Positions 26,654 through 35,800 of a DNA stretch of 64,000 nucleotides are shown piece after piece (the stretch's first letter is position 1; each line of letters starts with the position of its first letter). Under the pieces are notes generated by a model. That model was given only the letters and a program-made list of their open reading frames with translations, was not told the DNA's origin and ran no database searches. The position numbers were made by a program, and so were the translations under genes. Source of the DNA: JAVJSD01 sp040219575 (GTDB lineage: Bacteria; Planctomycetota; Planctomycetia; Pirellulales; Pirellulaceae); the NCBI GenBank assembly GCA_040219575.1, contig JAVJSD010000094.1, positions 1 through 64,000 of the forward strand, read 5' to 3'.

Positions 26654-28308
26654 ATGAACACCTTCCATCCCAAGCATCTGGCCCGCTACACGGCGCTCGC
26701 CCAGCTTCTGTTGAAGTACGGCCGATCGGATCTCGTGAAGGCCTCCGGGCTCGAATCGCAACTGCTTCGCGAGGAGCACGCCAACGAACCGAGTCAGGCC
26801 GCGGATGGCGAAGACGCCGCCGGGCCGGAGCAGTTCGCCCGTGATCTGGAGAAACTCGGCCCCGCGTATATCAAGCTGGGGCAACTGCTTTCCACCCGCG
26901 CGGACCTGCTTCCGCCGGAATACCTCGTGGCGCTGGAGCGTCTGCAAGACGACGTGGAGCCGGTGCCTTTTGAGCAAATCGAGCGAACGATCACGTCGGA
27001 GCTCGGCGCTTTTCGGAATTCGACACGGAGCCGCTGGCGACCGCGTCGCTGGGACAGGTGCACCGCGCCAAACTCCGCGACGGACGCGAGGTCGTCGTCA
27101 AGGTGCAACGGCCGGGCATTCGAGCCGAAGTGATCGACGATCTCGACGCCATGCTGAACCTGGTCGACTTCCTCGACGGCCACACCACGTTCGCGCGTCG
27201 CTATGGACTCAAGAGCATCGTCGATTCCCTGCACGATACGTTGTTGGCCGAACTCGACTATCGCCAGGAAGCCGAAAACGCGCTGGTGCTGGCGCGGAAC
27301 CTGGAGAAGTACGAGCGGTTCGTCGTGCCGGCGCCCATTCCCAGTTACGTTTCGTCGCGCGTCATCACACTGGAGTACGTCTCCGGCACGAAGATCACCG
27401 AGCTCAGCCCCTCGGTGCTTGTCGAACTCGACCGCGCGGGGCTGGCCGAAGAGATCGTGACCGTCTACCTGCATCAGATTCTCGTCGACGGCGTGTTCCA
27501 TGCCGATCCGCACCCGGGCAACCTGCTGCTGACGCGCGACCACCGCCTGGGGTTGATGGACTTCGGCATGGTGGTCCGCGTGCCGCCCGACCGCCAGAAG
27601 CATTTGCTGCACCTGCTGCTGGCGATCGCCGACAACGAGGGCGAAACGGCGTCGCACGTCGCCCGGGAGATGGGCGTCGAGGAAAAGGACTTCAAGTCGG
27701 CTGAATTCACACAGCGGATCAGCAAGTTGATGACGGAGCATCACAACAAACCGGTCGAGCAGATCCAGGCCGGGCCGGTGATCATGCAGATCCAATCCTT
27801 GGCCGGGCAGTGCGGCCTGCGTCTGCCGCACGAGTTGAACATGCTGGGCAAGACGCTGCTGAACCTCGACCGCGTCGTAGAGACGCTTCATCCGAAGCTC
27901 GATCCCAACGAGATTCTCCGCCGCCGCTCGACCGAGATCGTGATGGAGCACAGCCGCAACCGCATGTCGCTGAGCCGCTTGTACCAGGCGGCGCTCGACG
28001 CCGGCGACCTGGCCGCCGCCATGCCGCAACGACTGAACCGCATCACCAGGCTTCTGGCCGACAACGAACTGCGGGTGAACGTCGACGCCGTCGACGAGCG
28101 GAAACTGATCGCGGGCCTGCAAAAGATCGCCAACCGCATCTGCGCCGGCCTCGTGCTGGCGGCCCTGATCATCGGCGCCGCCTTGATGATGCACCTCGAA
28201 TCGACGATTACGATCTTCGGCCTCAACGCCCTGGGGTTCTTCTTTTTCATCGTCGCCGCTGTGATGGGCCTATGGCTGGTCGTAAAAGCGGCGCTGCGGG
28301 ATGAGTAG
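26654..28308 (+). pseudogene. ABC1/UbiB-family kinase gene broken by a frameshift
   Basis: The N-terminal part (frame starting at the ATG at 26654) carries the family KxGQ motif GPAYIKLGQLLSTRADLLPPEY. The reading frame then shifts near 27008. The rest of the protein, which carries FDTEPLATASLGQVHRAKL, the kinase lysine VVVKVQRPG, the catalytic ..HADPHPGNLLL.. and two C-terminal transmembrane helices, is in a different frame, ending at 28308. Between ELG and FSEFD family members usually have about six residues; here only two bases remain, which fits a 16-base deletion. The intact gene would be a ~550-residue atypical kinase acting on quinone biosynthesis or lipids. It is either a real pseudogene or an assembly or sequencing error. 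A GTG at 27058 could express the C-terminal part alone, but without the KxGQ segment. Confidence 0.85.
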
Positions 28309-28417
28309 CCAAAGATTTCTCTCAAAAACACGCGGCCGCGGCAAATTGCTGGCGATACAATACACCGCAGTATTTCGCGCCGCTTGTCAGCGATTCGACT
28401 TGCCTGGGAGAGTCCAC

Positions 28418-31400
28418 ATGTCACGCCTATCGCCGCATCGCGTTCACCGCCAGATGTTTTTCTTGCTGATCGCCCTCGGAATGTTTGCCTGGGGAAACGC
28501 AGGTTTCGCCTTCGCCGAGGAGGCGAGTGAGCAACTGGCGGCGCACTTGCTGGAGCGGATCGGCGTCCGCCGCGGCGTCGTGGCGGTGTTGGGCGTCGAC
28601 GATCAGGTGGCGGTCGATCTCGCATTGCAGAGCGAACTGCTCGTCCACGTACGCGATCCCATTGGCGAACATGTGGCGGCGCTGCGACGGGCGGGCGACG
28701 AGGCGGGACTGCCGATTCAGCGGTTGGCCGTCGAACAGGGCGGTTTCAAGCCGTTGCCGTATGCCGACAACATGCTCGACGCGGTCATCGCCACGCAGGC
28801 CTACTCCACGGCGCTCGGCGACTACTCCTACGCCGAAGTGCTCCGTGTGCTGCGGCCGCGCGGTGTGGCCGTCATCGGCAAGGCGCTCCGCAGCGACGGA
28901 CCCGACGCCGATTTCGACAAGCTCCAGGCCTGGGCTCGACCCGTTGGCGGGGCGAGCCTCGAATCAATCACCAGCGACCACGGCAAGTGGCTGGTGATTC
29001 GCAAGCCGGAACTCGCCGGCGCCGACGACTGGTCGCACTGGGAGAAGTCGCCCGACAACAATCCGGTTTCGGCCGACACGGCGATCAAGGCCCCCTACAT
29101 GACGCAGTTCATGGCCGAGCCGTACTACATCGGCATGCCGTCGATCACCACCGCCGCCGGCGGGCGCACGTTCCTGGCCATCGGCCACATCTCGCACCAT
29201 CCCCGCGAGTGGGACACGCTCAACACGCTTATCGCCCGCAACGGCTACAACGGCGCGGTGCTCTGGACGCGGAAGTTGCCCGAGGGCTACCTGGTGCACC
29301 GCAGCGCCTTCATCGCCAGCGACGACACGTTCTACATGATCGACGGCGACCGTTGCCTGATGCTCGACGCGGCGACGGGCCGCGAGCAGGGCGAGATCCG
29401 CATCCCGGGACTGGTCGGCGACTGGAAGTGGATGGTCAAGCGGGACGACGTGCTCTACGTGATGGCGGGCAAGCCCGAACCGGGTGAAAAGACCGTCCGC
29501 GGCGACCGCACCTTCGGCGGCTGGAGTTGGGCCGACTTGAGCGAAGGCTACTACGCCGCGCGGTTTCCCGTCGGCTTCGGCGACGTGCTGGCCGCCTACG
29601 ACTTGAAAGGCAAGAAGACGCTCTGGAAGCACAAGGAGGCGACGCTCATCGATTCGCGCGGCATGGCGCTGCGCGACGACAAGGTGTACCTGTACTGCCC
29701 CGACCGGCATCTGCGCGCCCTCGACGCAGCCACCGGCGAAGTGTTGTGGACCAACGAAGACGAACGACTCTTCCGCCTGATCGAACAGCCCGGCTCGGGC
29801 CTCACGTCCACGCCCGGCTTCCGCACGGCTTGCCTGGTCGTCGCCACGCCCGACGCGCTGATCATTCAGGGGCAGACGCGAATGAACGTGGTGGCGGTAT
29901 CGACCAAGGACGGCTACCTGCTGTGGACGAAACGCAAGATCACCAACAATCCCAACGCCGTCTATCTTGACGGCAACGTGATCCTGGGCGTCGGCGAGGG
30001 GGGCACGCATGTGGCGCTCGATCCAGTAACCGGAGAGGAGAAGGCGAATCTGGGCTTTCGCAAGACCGCCTGCACGCGACTGACGGCCTGCGCCGATTCG
30101 CTGTTCTGCCGCGGCGAGGGAACGCTGCGATTCGACCGCGAGTCGGGAGAGGTGCTGGTCGACGGCGGACAGCGGCCGGCCTGCAACGACGGCGCGATGC
30201 CCGCCAACGGCCTGCTGTACCTCGGCCCCTGGCAGTGCGACTGCAATCTCTCGCTGATCGGCAACGTCGCCAAGTGTTCGGCCGGCGATTTTCGCTTCGA
30301 CCACGTCGCCACCGAGGCGGAGCGTTTGACCCGGGGCGAGGGCGACATCGAGCAGGTCGAGCCGTTGGCGATCGATCAACGCGACTGGCCGACATTCCGC
30401 GGCGACATTCAGCGCTCGGCCGGAACCCAAGCACAAGTGCAAAACGCGGCGCGGCTGCGTTGGACGTTCACGCCGACCCGCGCGATTCCCACCGCGCCGG
30501 TCGCCGCGGGCGGGCTCGTGTTCACGGCGGGCGAGGACGGTAAGGTCCGCGCGCTCGACGCCAAGTCGGGCGAACTCCGCTGGCAGTTCGCCACCTCGGC
30601 CCCCATCAAATATCCCCCCACCATCGCCGAAAACCGCGCCTACATCGGCAGCGGCGACGGCTACGCCTACTGCCTGGAGGCCGCCACCGGCCGCTTGCTG
30701 TGGAAGTTCCGCGCCGCGCCGATCGAGCGGCATATGATGGTCTACGGCTCGCTGCTTTCCACCTGGCCCGTCGGCAGCGGCGTGATGGTCGACGAGGGCG
30801 TCGCCTACTTCGCCGCCGGCATCATCGACCACGACGGCACCTACCTCTACGCCCTCGACGCCAAGACCGGCGCCCTCCAATGGCAGAACAACAGTTCGGG
30901 CCACCTCAGCGACAAGCTCCGCAAAGGCGTCAGCGTGCAGGGAACGATGTCGCGTCTCGGCGATCAACTGCTGCTGGCCTCCGGCAACCAGGTCTCGCCC
31001 GCTCCTTTCAACATCGACACCGGCGAGTGCCTGGCCCGCGAGTTCAACGACGGCCGGCCCAAGGCGAACGGCGGGCAATTCGTGGGCGTCTTCCGCGATC
31101 AGGCGGTGCTGGCCGGCGGACGGATCCTGTATTCCGCGCCGGAGAATGTTTCGACCAAGGGTAGCTTCGCGGCGATCACGCAAAAGGGCGGCTGGCAATT
31201 CAACTACGGCGGCGTCGCTCCCGCCTGGCACGGCGACACCGTGGCCTGGGTGAATTTCAAGCACGGCAAGCTGGCCGCGGCCGAGGCCGACAAGGTCAGC
31301 GAGCGAATCGAGAAAGGCTACCCCACGCCGACGCCGGCCCAGCGGCGGGCCCGCAGCGCCACGCTCGCGCAAACGCTCGAGGACGACGGCGCCATTCGCT

Positions 31401-31666
31401 GGCAGACCGATCTCGACGAGCCGACCAAGTTCGAAGTCGTCTCGCTGGCGGTCGATCCGAAAACCGTCGTCGCCGTGCTGCGCTATCAGTTGAAGATTCG
31501 CGCCCAACCGACCTGGTACGTGATGGCCTTCGACGCCAGTTCCGGCGACGAGCGCTGGCGGCAAGAACTTCGCGGCACGCCGCTTCCCGGCGGCCTGCTG
31601 ATCGACCGCGACGGCCAGACCATCGTCACCATGACCAACGGCGAAGTGCTCTGCTTCGGTTCGTAA
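28418..31666 (+). CDS. exported methyltransferase-like domain fused to a PQQ-type beta-propeller
   Basis: A 1082-residue exported protein. The ATG at 28418, after GGGAG, opens a signal peptide (MFFLLIALGMFAWGNAGFAFA); the longer frame upstream is not signal-like. Residues ~40-200 resemble a SAM-dependent methyltransferase (type 11) fold, with GVVAVLGVDDQVA near the nucleotide loop and ..LPYADNMLDAVIA..YAEVLRVLRPRGVAVIG.. typical of the C-terminal half. The remainder is a quinoprotein beta-propeller with repeated LDAxTGxxLW-type blades (e.g. ALDAATGEVLWTNED, ALDAKSGELRWQF). An exported protein with a methyltransferase-like domain is unusual, since SAM is cytoplasmic; the domain may be degenerate. 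Substrate unknown. Confidence 0.82.
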   Translation: MSRLSPHRVHRQMFFLLIALGMFAWGNAGFAFAEEASEQLAAHLLERIGVRRGVVAVLGVDDQVAVDLALQSELLVHVRDPIGEHVAALRRAGDEAGLPIQRLAVEQGGFKPLPYADNMLDAVIATQAYSTALGDYSYAEVLRVLRPRGVAVIGKALRSDGPDADFDKLQAWARPVGGASLESITSDHGKWLVIRKPELAGADDWSHWEKSPDNNPVSADTAIKAPYMTQFMAEPYYIGMPSITTAAGGRTFLAIGHISHHPREWDTLNTLIARNGYNGAVLWTRKLPEGYLVHRSAFIASDDTFYMIDGDRCLMLDAATGREQGEIRIPGLVGDWKWMVKRDDVLYVMAGKPEPGEKTVRGDRTFGGWSWADLSEGYYAARFPVGFGDVLAAYDLKGKKTLWKHKEATLIDSRGMALRDDKVYLYCPDRHLRALDAATGEVLWTNEDERLFRLIEQPGSGLTSTPGFRTACLVVATPDALIIQGQTRMNVVAVSTKDGYLLWTKRKITNNPNAVYLDGNVILGVGEGGTHVALDPVTGEEKANLGFRKTACTRLTACADSLFCRGEGTLRFDRESGEVLVDGGQRPACNDGAMPANGLLYLGPWQCDCNLSLIGNVAKCSAGDFRFDHVATEAERLTRGEGDIEQVEPLAIDQRDWPTFRGDIQRSAGTQAQVQNAARLRWTFTPTRAIPTAPVAAGGLVFTAGEDGKVRALDAKSGELRWQFATSAPIKYPPTIAENRAYIGSGDGYAYCLEAATGRLLWKFRAAPIERHMMVYGSLLSTWPVGSGVMVDEGVAYFAAGIIDHDGTYLYALDAKTGALQWQNNSSGHLSDKLRKGVSVQGTMSRLGDQLLLASGNQVSPAPFNIDTGECLAREFNDGRPKANGGQFVGVFRDQAVLAGGRILYSAPENVSTKGSFAAITQKGGWQFNYGGVAPAWHGDTVAWVNFKHGKLAAAEADKVSERIEKGYPTPTPAQRRARSATLAQTLEDDGAIRWQTDLDEPTKFEVVSLAVDPKTVVAVLRYQLKIRAQPTWYVMAFDASSGDERWRQELRGTPLPGGLLIDRDGQTIVTMTNGEVLCFGS

Positions 31667-31690
31667 GACTCCGCGTTGTCCGCAATCTTC

Positions 31691-31801
31691 GTAGCGGAAG
31701 TCGTGAGACGTCGCGAGACTTCCGACAGCATCAATCTTCGTAGCGGAAGTCGTGAGACTTCCGACAGCATCAAGAAAAGGAACTCGCACGAGTTCCGCTA
31801 C
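31691..31801. repeat. REP-like cluster, family 1, three units
   Basis: Three GTAG-hairpin units stand in a row. The first (31691-31724) has an expanded loop. The second (31740-31764) is a perfect GTAG plus CGGAAGTC-GTGA-GACTTCCG copy. The third, reversed (31779-31802), has the compensated stem GGAACTCG/CGAGTTCC. They fill most of the gap between the quinoprotein stop and the CYTH-like gene stop, a convergent gene pair. Confidence 0.72.
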
Positions 31802-31809
31802 CCGTGCGT

Positions 31810-32586
31810 TTAGGTCGACCGATAAACGTACTGCGTCTTCGACATCCCTTCGGCCCGGCACCAGTCGAGTCGTTGGATCGCCAGAAAGAACCGCATCGCC
31901 CGTTCGGCCTCGCGGCCGTCGTAGCGCTCCTTCTTGTCGCCGTATCGGAACGAGAACTCACCGACTAGCGGACGTCCCCTCCGAGCGCTCGCCCACAGGA
32001 TCAGCGCCGCCTCGGCCTGTTCGTCGCCCAGATCGAGCGTCGGCCCCTTGATCACGCGTTCGTACGCCTGTAGCGCATTGACGGCGACAAGCCGCGTCTT
32101 CGGCCCGCAACGCCGTCCGTCGCGTCGCAGTCGGCCCAGCGCCGGGAAGATGGCCGCGGCCTCGCGGAGGGTGCTGGGCGAATCGACCTTCGTGCCGACC
32201 GTGCAGGAGTGCGAAAAGCGACTGCTGAAGGGGGCGCCGATGTCTTCTTCGAACTTCGTTTCGCACTTCAGCCCTTTCGCCGCCGCCACTTGCGCATCGG
32301 CCGCGAAGTAACGATCGGGCGAACGGCACTTGAGCGTGAACTCGACGCCGTCTCGATCGGTCCTGCGGCGCAGCACCAGGCCATTGAGTCGAATCGTATG
32401 GTCCTCCGTGTCGAGGAATACGATCCGCCGCGCCTTTTGCTTGTCGAATCGTCCCTTCGTCTTGACGCCGGCGGCCGCGGCGAAGGCCTGCACCTCCTTC
32501 CAAAATATGCGCACCGCCCGCTCAGGCTCCTCGAACATGTGGTGGTTGAGGACGACCTTGTATTCCCGCGAGACGATCTTTCGCAT
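31810..32586 (-). CDS. CYTH-like (triphosphate tunnel) domain protein, degenerate
   Basis: A 258-residue protein that resembles the CYTH/triphosphate tunnel fold: N-terminal MRKIVSREYKVVL, then ARRIVFLDTEDHTIRLNGLVLRRR and EFTLKCRSPDRY, as in adenylate cyclase/thiamine triphosphatase-like proteins. The hallmark ExExK is incomplete (only the last Glu and the Lys are present, in SREYK). Basic residues that would line the tunnel are partly kept (RLNGLVLRRR, ETKFEEDI). Catalysis on a nucleoside or inorganic triphosphate is therefore uncertain; ligand binding only is possible. The start at 32586 drops a 50-codon non-homologous extension. It stands alone. Confidence 0.62.
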   Translation of the reverse strand: MRKIVSREYKVVLNHHMFEEPERAVRIFWKEVQAFAAAAGVKTKGRFDKQKARRIVFLDTEDHTIRLNGLVLRRRTDRDGVEFTLKCRSPDRYFAADAQVAAAKGLKCETKFEEDIGAPFSSRFSHSCTVGTKVDSPSTLREAAAIFPALGRLRRDGRRCGPKTRLVAVNALQAYERVIKGPTLDLGDEQAEAALILWASARRGRPLVGEFSFRYGDKKERYDGREAERAMRFFLAIQRLDWCRAEGMSKTQYVYRST

Positions 32587-32720
32587 CGTAACCCACCCCC
32601 ACTCGAAAAGGCTGCCGCGTTGATTCTGCGCAACGACCCTACCACCGCCGATCTGCCGGAGCAAGCATGACGCCCCGCAGTGCGGCGAAAGCTGTGTCGC
32701 GGCTTCGTGCACTTCCGTAA

Positions 32721-32799
32721 CCGATGCTGGCGGCATCGACTACGATGTCCTGCTTTCCGTCACCGACGACGCACCCATGGCCGACGCTGCCAGCGTCGG
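32721..32799. repeat. REP-like hairpins, family 2
   Basis: In reverse orientation, 32743-32721 is GTAG plus TCGATGC-CGCCA-GCATCGG. At 32781-32799 is CCGACGCT-GCC-AGCGTCGG, without a clear GTAG. The two stems differ by paired substitutions. They lie just upstream of the stop of the next minus-strand gene. Confidence 0.5.
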
Positions 32800-32821
32800 C
32801 GTCGATGGCTGGCGGCCTCGA

Positions 32822-35800
32822 CTACGGGGCGCCGGGCAGCGTGAGCTGCTGGCGTACAACGTTGCCTTGGTGATCTTGGATGGATACCAGCAGGGTTTTC
32901 GTCGCACCCTTGGTGAGCGGGCGATCGAGTTTCCACTCCCAGCGGCTGCCTTCCAGCGGCGTGAATTTGCCGGCCAGGTTCTCGCCCGCGGGAATCCCGT
33001 TGATTTCGGCGTCCGCGGTGATGGTCAGCGTCGCGGCGTCGAGGCCGCTGCCGTAGTCGAAGGCGGAGATCAGGATGCGGTCGAGGGGGCCCGGCTGTTC
33101 AGCTTTTGGGTAGGTGATGGAGAGCGTGGGGCGTTTGTCGTCGAGCATCCAGCCGTAGCCGGTTCGATCGGGATGTGTGGAGTCGTAATCGAGATCGATC
33201 GGGCAGCCAAGGTCGATCCAACGGGTCAGCGTGCGGCGGTCTTCGTCGGTCAGTGGTTGCACTTTGCCGCCGGCGACCGCCTTTTCCGGCGGCATCGCCA
33301 GGCCGCGGTAGTCGAGGTCGCTGCGGTTGCGGTTGGTCTGCGTGTTTTCGATCGGCTCGCCGTGATGCATCAGCGTGTCGGCGTCGCCCGGGAGGCGCGC
33401 CGTCGGGAAGTCGTCGTTGTTCCAGCCGTCGAGACGGCGGCCGTACACTTTCCAGACCAGCAGGCTGCGGCGGGACTGGAACTTGCGGATGTAGCGCGAA
33501 GCGTTCGTCTGTCGCCAGGAGCCGTTGTGGATCACCGGCTTGTGGCCGAATTCGGCCCGAGAGTCGAGCGCCAGGCGATAGTACGTGCCGGGAAAGCGGC
33601 CGACGTGCGGCAGATCGACCGTCTCGTGGTCGGCGTCGAGGTTGAGATTGCCGGCCGGCTCCGCGCCGTCCTTGTCCGTGTGGCAGGCGGCGCAGCTTCG
33701 CTCAAAGATGGGGCGGATGTCGCGATGGTACTCGACATTCACCACGCCGCTGTTGGCGTATTTCAGGCCGGTGGCGTCGTCGGCGTCCCAGCGGCGGTTC
33801 GACTCGTCGTTCGTCTTGGCGGTCAACAGCGGCGTTTGCTCGGTGAGGTCGAACACCTTGTAGTCGGGCCGGGCGGCGGCGGTGTCGGCGAAGTTGGTCG
33901 GTTGCTGACTGTGGGCGTGGCAGCCGCCGCAGTCGTGCCGAACTTCACCCGGGCGGAGTTGATGCCAGGTTTGGGCCGCGTTGAGGACCATGCCGTGCCG
34001 GTCGAGCGTTTGGAAGGTGAAAGCCGTATCGGCGGGAATCTTGGCCAGGAACGACGTATCGGGATTGCCGTCGGGATCTTTCGGTTGGCCAGCACGTAGG
34101 GCAGGCATCTTGCCTGCTTTGGCAGCCTGGAAGGCTACCCCACTGCGATCGCCGACGCTGCCAGCGTCGGCTACGGGAGAGTCGAACTTTCGTACGGGGA
34201 TTTCGCCAAGGATGCGCAATCGCTCCATGGCGTGGCTGTGGAAGCGGCGGCCGGCGCCGGCGCCCCGGTGGCGATCGGTGGTCGGCTCCATCGCCAGGAT
34301 GCGGAGGGCGTGAATCTCGTCGTTGCTGTACACGCCCGCGTCGCTTCCCTGATTGAACCAGTTCAGCGAGGCGCCGTTCTCCGAGGTATTGAACGGATCG
34401 AGGCCTCGAAAACCGTTGCGGTCTCGCTCGCCGACAAACGTGGCCGTCACGCTCCCCTTGGGCGCCCCGCCCTCCGGATAGCTTTCGCGCTTGTACAAGC
34501 TCGAAGTGCCGACCAGGCCAAAGGGCGTTCCCTCGGGCAAGTGCGGCGAGAGCGTTCCATCGTTGGCCAAGGGTTCGATCACGCGCGGCTGCTCGACGCC
34601 GTGAATTCGCTTGTAGGAGACGACGGCCCGGGGAAAGTGGAAGTTGTACTTCGGATCGATCTTGATCAGCCGCATCTGCGCCGGTTGGTCGATCGGTCGG
34701 CCGTCCTTGATGAGATAGATGCCGCCGTTTACCGAGGGCTTCTTCAAGCCGTTCTGATGATTCGCCGGGCCGGGCGTGTAGACGGTCAGCAGGTGATTGT
34801 CGGGCGCGGCCGAGGGATGCGTGAACTTGCCGACGGTCGGCGACTGCTTGTCTTCCAGAATCGAGTAGTCGGCCGGGCCTTCGCCGTTGTTGGCGAAGCG
34901 GGTGAACGATTCGACGCCCTGCGGACTGAAGGGCAGGCGGTAGAGTTTCGGCTTGCCGTTGTAGTGGCGGCCGAAGCGGAGCGGCGGGTTGCGCTGGTCG
35001 CCGAGATCGCCGGGACCGAACGCCGTGTAACCGTCGGCCGGCTTGGGCGGCAGCTTGAAGTAGGCGCCGAAGCCGCTGTTGTTCTGGTTGTAGTATTCCT
35101 GGGCGATGATCGAACCGTCGGAGAGCTGCGTCTGGAAGTGGAAGGCGTTGGGAGCGCCGCCGGTGTCGAAGGCGCTGATCACCGGCGCCCAATTCGTGCC
35201 GTCGGGGTGAATGCTCCACAGTCCCCACAGGATGCCGCTGCGCAGCCCCTGCGACTCCATCGAGCTGAACAGGATACGGCCGTCCTGCAACACCACGGGA
35301 TGCAGCGCCATGCCGATGTTCAAATGGCCGATGCACTCCACATTCGCCCCGTCGTCGTCCATCACGAACAGTTGCAGTGTGGGGCCGTTATGCTTGGGCG
35401 GGCGAAAACCGTCGCGATTGCTGGTGAACACCAGTCGGCCGTTGGGCAGCGGATAGGGGCCCATGTTGAACACGCCGTAGTCGAAGTACGCCTTGCCTTC
35501 CTCGGGCGTGACGAAATCGCTCGACCAGTCGGCCGCGCCGGTGTTGGGGGTGAACTTCTGCTCGGTGAGGCGGACGATCTTGCGGGTGGGAAGATGGATC
35601 TTGTAGATGTCGGCGCCGCCACGGGGAAACTTGCCGGCCCAGTTGACGGTCATGTCGTGGATGTGGGAGTAGAACACCCATTGGCCGTCGAGCGAGACCA
35701 CCGGATCGGTGATCGAACCCTTGCCGCCCTCGACCAGAACCTCGTCGCGGCCGTCCGGCGTCAGCAGCATCAGGTCGCCGCCCGGGTCGAATTCGACGGG

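Noticed and set aside
27058..28308. Independent UbiB-like gene starting at the GTG at 27058
   Set aside because: It would lack the KxGQ segment, which lies in frame upstream. A broken full-length gene explains the sequence better.
28964..31861. Long open frame on the minus strand opposite the quinoprotein gene
   Set aside because: It is antisense to a clear PQQ-propeller gene, and its translation is His/Gln/Val/Gly/Arg-rich shadow sequence without domains. High GC makes such frames common.
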